The notes under the pieces were generated by a model, which ran no database searches, was not told where the DNA came from, and worked only from the letters and a program-made list of their open reading frames with translations. Below, in pieces: positions 5,451 to 7,649 of a stretch of DNA of 7,649 nt. Position 1 is the stretch's first letter. Every line of letters starts with the position of its first letter. Source of the stretch: Geminicoccaceae bacterium (GTDB lineage Bacteria; Pseudomonadota; Alphaproteobacteria; Geminicoccales; Geminicoccaceae); assembly GCA_020446285.1 (NCBI GenBank), contig JAGREZ010000116.1, positions 1 through 7,649 on the forward strand. Reading direction: 5' to 3'. The translations under genes and the position numbers were made by a program.

Positions 5451-7508
5451 TCAGACCGCGAGCCCGCTCGCCCATGAAAGCGCATCCAGCGTTTCGGTAG
5501 CGTCGATGGCGAGGATGAGATCATTGAAATCACCATCGCCGCTGGCCGCCGGTGCGGCTGTCGTGGAAAAGTCCCGGTCCTCGATGCCGATGAGCCAGCT
5601 GCCGTCGTCGGTCATGCCCGAGACGACATGCCCTTTTCCGCCTGCATTCAGGCTGTTGAACAATGGTGTTTCGGGATGATTGTCGGCGATGTGGATGATG
5701 TCGCCCTCGACCAGCGTTTCGGTTCCGTCGGCGGCGACATGGAAGAGTTTCGGCGGGAATGAATAGAGGGGAACGTCGTCGAAATCGACCGGGTAGGCGG
5801 ATCCGGGGGTGCCGTGGCCGAATGCGAGACGACCGCTGTCGAACAGGTTGCTGTCGTTCTTCGAAGCACCGTCGGCGATGAGGAAGAGGCCGAAGGATTG
5901 CCCGGCGTCGAGTTCGCCCGGATCGTAGAGATCGCTCAGGCTCACCGTATCGCCCGCATCGAGCTGTCCGCCGCCGGGTCTTGCGCCCTGTGACACGCCC
6001 GAAAGATCACTCGTCCGCGCATGTTCGATATGATCGAAGACGATCCGGGGGGCGTGAATGACTTTGTCCGACGCGATGAGATACACGCCTAGAACGCTCT
6101 GGAAGGCGGCGTATTCGTCGACAAAGGTGATCGTGGCGTCACCATCCGCGCCGATGACGAAGCGGGCCGGATCGATGCCATTGATCCTGTCCGGCGCAAT
6201 GGGTGTCTTCTCGATCAGTTCGGGGAACGCCGCATGGTCCGGATTGATGGCAATGTCTGCCTCGAAGGCCCCGGCATCCGGTTCCTCGTCGCGGGGCAAT
6301 CCGCGCTGGTCCAAAGGCAGCGAGGTTGCCGGATCGGCGGCGCCGATGGCCGGATTGGACGGGTCGGCGATGAGGGCGAATGTCGGTGTCGGACCGCCAT
6401 TGTCGACCAGTTCGGGATCGTCGCCCATGACCTGTTCCAGCGTCACCCCGTCCCGGTCACCGAGAACATTGCCGCCACCGTCGACGAATTCTCCATCGAC
6501 ACTCACCATGCCGTCGCCAACGATAAGACTGTTCGAGAGTGTCAGCTTCGAGGCGTCGGAGAGGATGATGGCTGCTCCGTCTTCCGGGGAAGTCGGCGCC
6601 TTGGCTATGGTGACATGGTTGAGGGTCGCCACGCTCTCGCCTTCGAGGAGGAGGACGTCCTTCCCCGAAGACACGCTGAAATAGTCCTCGTCATGAACGG
6701 ATGCGACGAGCGTGCTGTTGGCGATGTCCAGCCTGCCCTCGAACCGGATCGCGGAACTGCTGCAGCAGGCAGCGGCCTCGATGGTGCTCGATTCCATCGT
6801 CAGCAGGCCATGGCCGGCGATCGCCACCTCGCCGCCCTCGCCGGAGCCCTGGACATGGCTGTCGACCATCTGGACAACGGCACCTTCGATGCGGAGGGCC
6901 GGTCCGTAATACGATGCGACATCGATGGAAATCCCCACGAAGCGGGCGCTGCCGCCGACAAGGTCGATACCTCCGGCCGCTACACCGTCATTGCGAAGCG
7001 CCACGTTCTGCAGGGTCAGATGGCTGTCCGTGCTTGTGACCAGATCGGGTCCGTAATGGGCGTTGCCGTCGAGATAGAGATTGTTCAGTTCCGCCGACAC
7101 GCTCTCGAATTCGAAGATTCGACCGATGCCGGCATCCCCGGATGTCCGGATTTCCGTTCGTTCCGCGCCCTCGCCTCCATCGATCCTGAGGTCGCCGGTA
7201 ACGCTCAGTGTGTCGATGACATCGTCGTCGTATGAATCCGGCTCCTTCGGCTCCAGCCTGGTGAGGATCACCGTTTCCCCGCGTACCCCGTCGGCGAAGG
7301 CAATCCTGTCCGCGCCCACGCGGAGATTTGCGGCCGTGACGGCCTCGCGCAGGCTGAGGACGCCATCGCTCGCGTCGACGATGTCCTCGGTGGTGGTGAC
7401 GACGAGGGTTGCATGACCGGTTGCGTGGGAAGGTTGCGGAACGGATGTGGAACTCGCGTGCGCATCGTGGTCGTCATCATTCAACCAGAAAGAAGAATGT
7501 TCCCGCAT
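5451..7508 (-). CDS. Parallel beta-helix, choice-of-anchor Q protein with DUF4114-like C-terminus; probably secreted
   Basis: A 685-residue acidic protein. Near the N-terminus, DGVLSLREAVTAANL (48-62) is the typical opening motif of CSLREA-type and choice-of-anchor Q proteins. Residues of about 70-350 are irregular beta-helix-like rungs (DLRIDGGEG, LTLQNVALRND, LTLSNSLIVGDG). The choice-of-anchor Q end motif follows: LVDNGGPTPTFALIADPSNP (367-386), then LDQRGLPRD and DAGAFE (411-416). Residues of about 455-671 look like DUF4114, closing with GDGDFNDLILAID (657-669), an acidic motif of the kind expected to bind calcium. No signal peptide is visible: the start, MREHSSFWLNDDDHD, is polar. With a C-terminus ending in a short hydrophobic stretch (LDALSWASGLAV), export by a type I system is plausible, but no exporter genes are in view. 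GAGGGGAAG six nt upstream fixes the start. The role is probably adhesion or polysaccharide binding; unproven. Confidence 0.88.
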   Translation of the reverse strand: MREHSSFWLNDDDHDAHASSTSVPQPSHATGHATLVVTTTEDIVDASDGVLSLREAVTAANLRVGADRIAFADGVRGETVILTRLEPKEPDSYDDDVIDTLSVTGDLRIDGGEGAERTEIRTSGDAGIGRIFEFESVSAELNNLYLDGNAHYGPDLVTSTDSHLTLQNVALRNDGVAAGGIDLVGGSARFVGISIDVASYYGPALRIEGAVVQMVDSHVQGSGEGGEVAIAGHGLLTMESSTIEAAACCSSSAIRFEGRLDIANSTLVASVHDEDYFSVSSGKDVLLLEGESVATLNHVTIAKAPTSPEDGAAIILSDASKLTLSNSLIVGDGMVSVDGEFVDGGGNVLGDRDGVTLEQVMGDDPELVDNGGPTPTFALIADPSNPAIGAADPATSLPLDQRGLPRDEEPDAGAFEADIAINPDHAAFPELIEKTPIAPDRINGIDPARFVIGADGDATITFVDEYAAFQSVLGVYLIASDKVIHAPRIVFDHIEHARTSDLSGVSQGARPGGGQLDAGDTVSLSDLYDPGELDAGQSFGLFLIADGASKNDSNLFDSGRLAFGHGTPGSAYPVDFDDVPLYSFPPKLFHVAADGTETLVEGDIIHIADNHPETPLFNSLNAGGKGHVVSGMTDDGSWLIGIEDRDFSTTAAPAASGDGDFNDLILAIDATETLDALSWASGLAV

Positions 7509-7514
7509 ATGTAG

Positions 7515-7523
7515 CTTCCCCTC
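7515..7523 (-). promoter_or_regulatory. RBS of the beta-helix protein gene
   Basis: Minus-strand GAGGGGAAG lies six nt before the ATG at 7508 and supports that start, even though the encoded N-terminus has no signal peptide. Confidence 0.6.
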
Positions 7524-7540
7524 GTGACACTTTCGACCGG

Positions 7541-7569
7541 GCGTTAAAAGAGAGAGTGCATGTTTTCAA
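7541..7569 (-). promoter_or_regulatory. Weak candidate promoter for the beta-helix protein gene
   Basis: Minus-strand TTGAAA (7569-7564) and TAACGC (7546-7541) are separated by 17 nt. The -35 is good and the -10 poor. It lies about 33 nt before the start codon, leaving room for the RBS. I see nothing better in the remaining upstream sequence to 7649. Confidence 0.25.
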
Positions 7570-7576
7570 GGGCCGG

Positions 7577-7596
7577 GCTGTGAGAATCGACACAGC
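7577..7596. promoter_or_regulatory. Inverted repeat upstream of the beta-helix gene; possible operator
   Basis: GCTGTG (7577-7582) and CACAGC (7591-7596) are exact reverse complements with an 8-nt centre. The repeat sits seven nt upstream of the candidate -35, where an activator or repressor dimer could bind. The TGTG-N8-CACA core resembles the general layout of CRP/FNR-type sites but differs from their consensus, so no regulator is assigned. Confidence 0.35.
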
Positions 7597-7649
7597 TGGA
7601 ATCATTCGAAAAGGCGTCCGGTCGTAGCGACGATGTCGAAAAGTTCGGA

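Noticed and set aside
5333..5536. N-terminal extension of the small membrane protein to an ATG at 5536
   Set aside because: Arg-rich, overlaps the end of the beta-helix gene, and a strong RBS sits in front of the internal ATG at 5332.
6234..7235. A 333-codon plus-strand frame opposite the beta-helix gene
   Set aside because: No recognisable motif and no good RBS; the opposite strand encodes a clear choice-of-anchor Q protein.
1..7649. CRISPR arrays, tRNA or rRNA genes, insertion sequences, attachment sites
   Set aside because: No regularly spaced repeats, cloverleaf-like segments, transposase motifs or long terminal repeats were found on reading both strands.

Overview
This is a high-GC bacterial stretch in which almost everything is coded on the minus strand. 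Base composition, codon use and the gene families (an EntS/MFS_3-type exporter, a two-RCK potassium channel, a choice-of-anchor/DUF4114-type surface protein) suggest a Gram-negative proteobacterium, probably an alphaproteobacterium. That placement is an inference; there is no rRNA or other marker here.

Layout in minus-strand reading order (right to left): (1) an upstream region with an RBS, a candidate promoter and a perfect 6-bp inverted repeat; (2) a 685-residue parallel beta-helix protein with a choice-of-anchor Q motif and a DUF4114-like C-terminus, without a classical signal peptide (7508-5451); (3) after 118 nt, a tightly spaced pair: a 127-residue four-helix membrane protein, probably DUF6394 (5332-4949), and a 2TM potassium channel with two NAD-binding RCK domains (4938-3169); (4) after 117 nt containing two perfect inverted repeats, a 12-TM MFS exporter with a cytosolic C-terminal domain (3051-1378); (5) after 109 AT-rich nt, a ccdA-ccdB toxin-antitoxin pair with a 4-nt overlap (1268-745); (6) after 108 nt, an isochorismatase-family hydrolase with an intact Asp-Lys-Cys triad (636-82). 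At the far left the last 27 codons of a plus-strand gene run tail to tail into the hydrolase, and the two stop codons share the bases CTAG.

The channel and the small membrane protein probably act together in ion transport. The other genes look like independent units. The ccdAB segment has lower GC than its flanks and looks like an inserted accessory cassette. No stretch longer than about 140 nt lacks a gene.

The most interesting observation concerns ccdB. The toxin frame stops before the C-terminal residues that CcdB uses to poison gyrase, and the missing tail (LICGIR, then stop) is present in the -1 frame directly after an A4/T4 run. One extra T restores a full-length CcdB end. The locus is therefore a freshly inactivated toxin, a case of frameshift expression, or a sequencing error. 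No clearly new multi-gene system is evident. The best candidate for under-described biology is the channel/small membrane protein pair, followed by the leaderless beta-helix protein.
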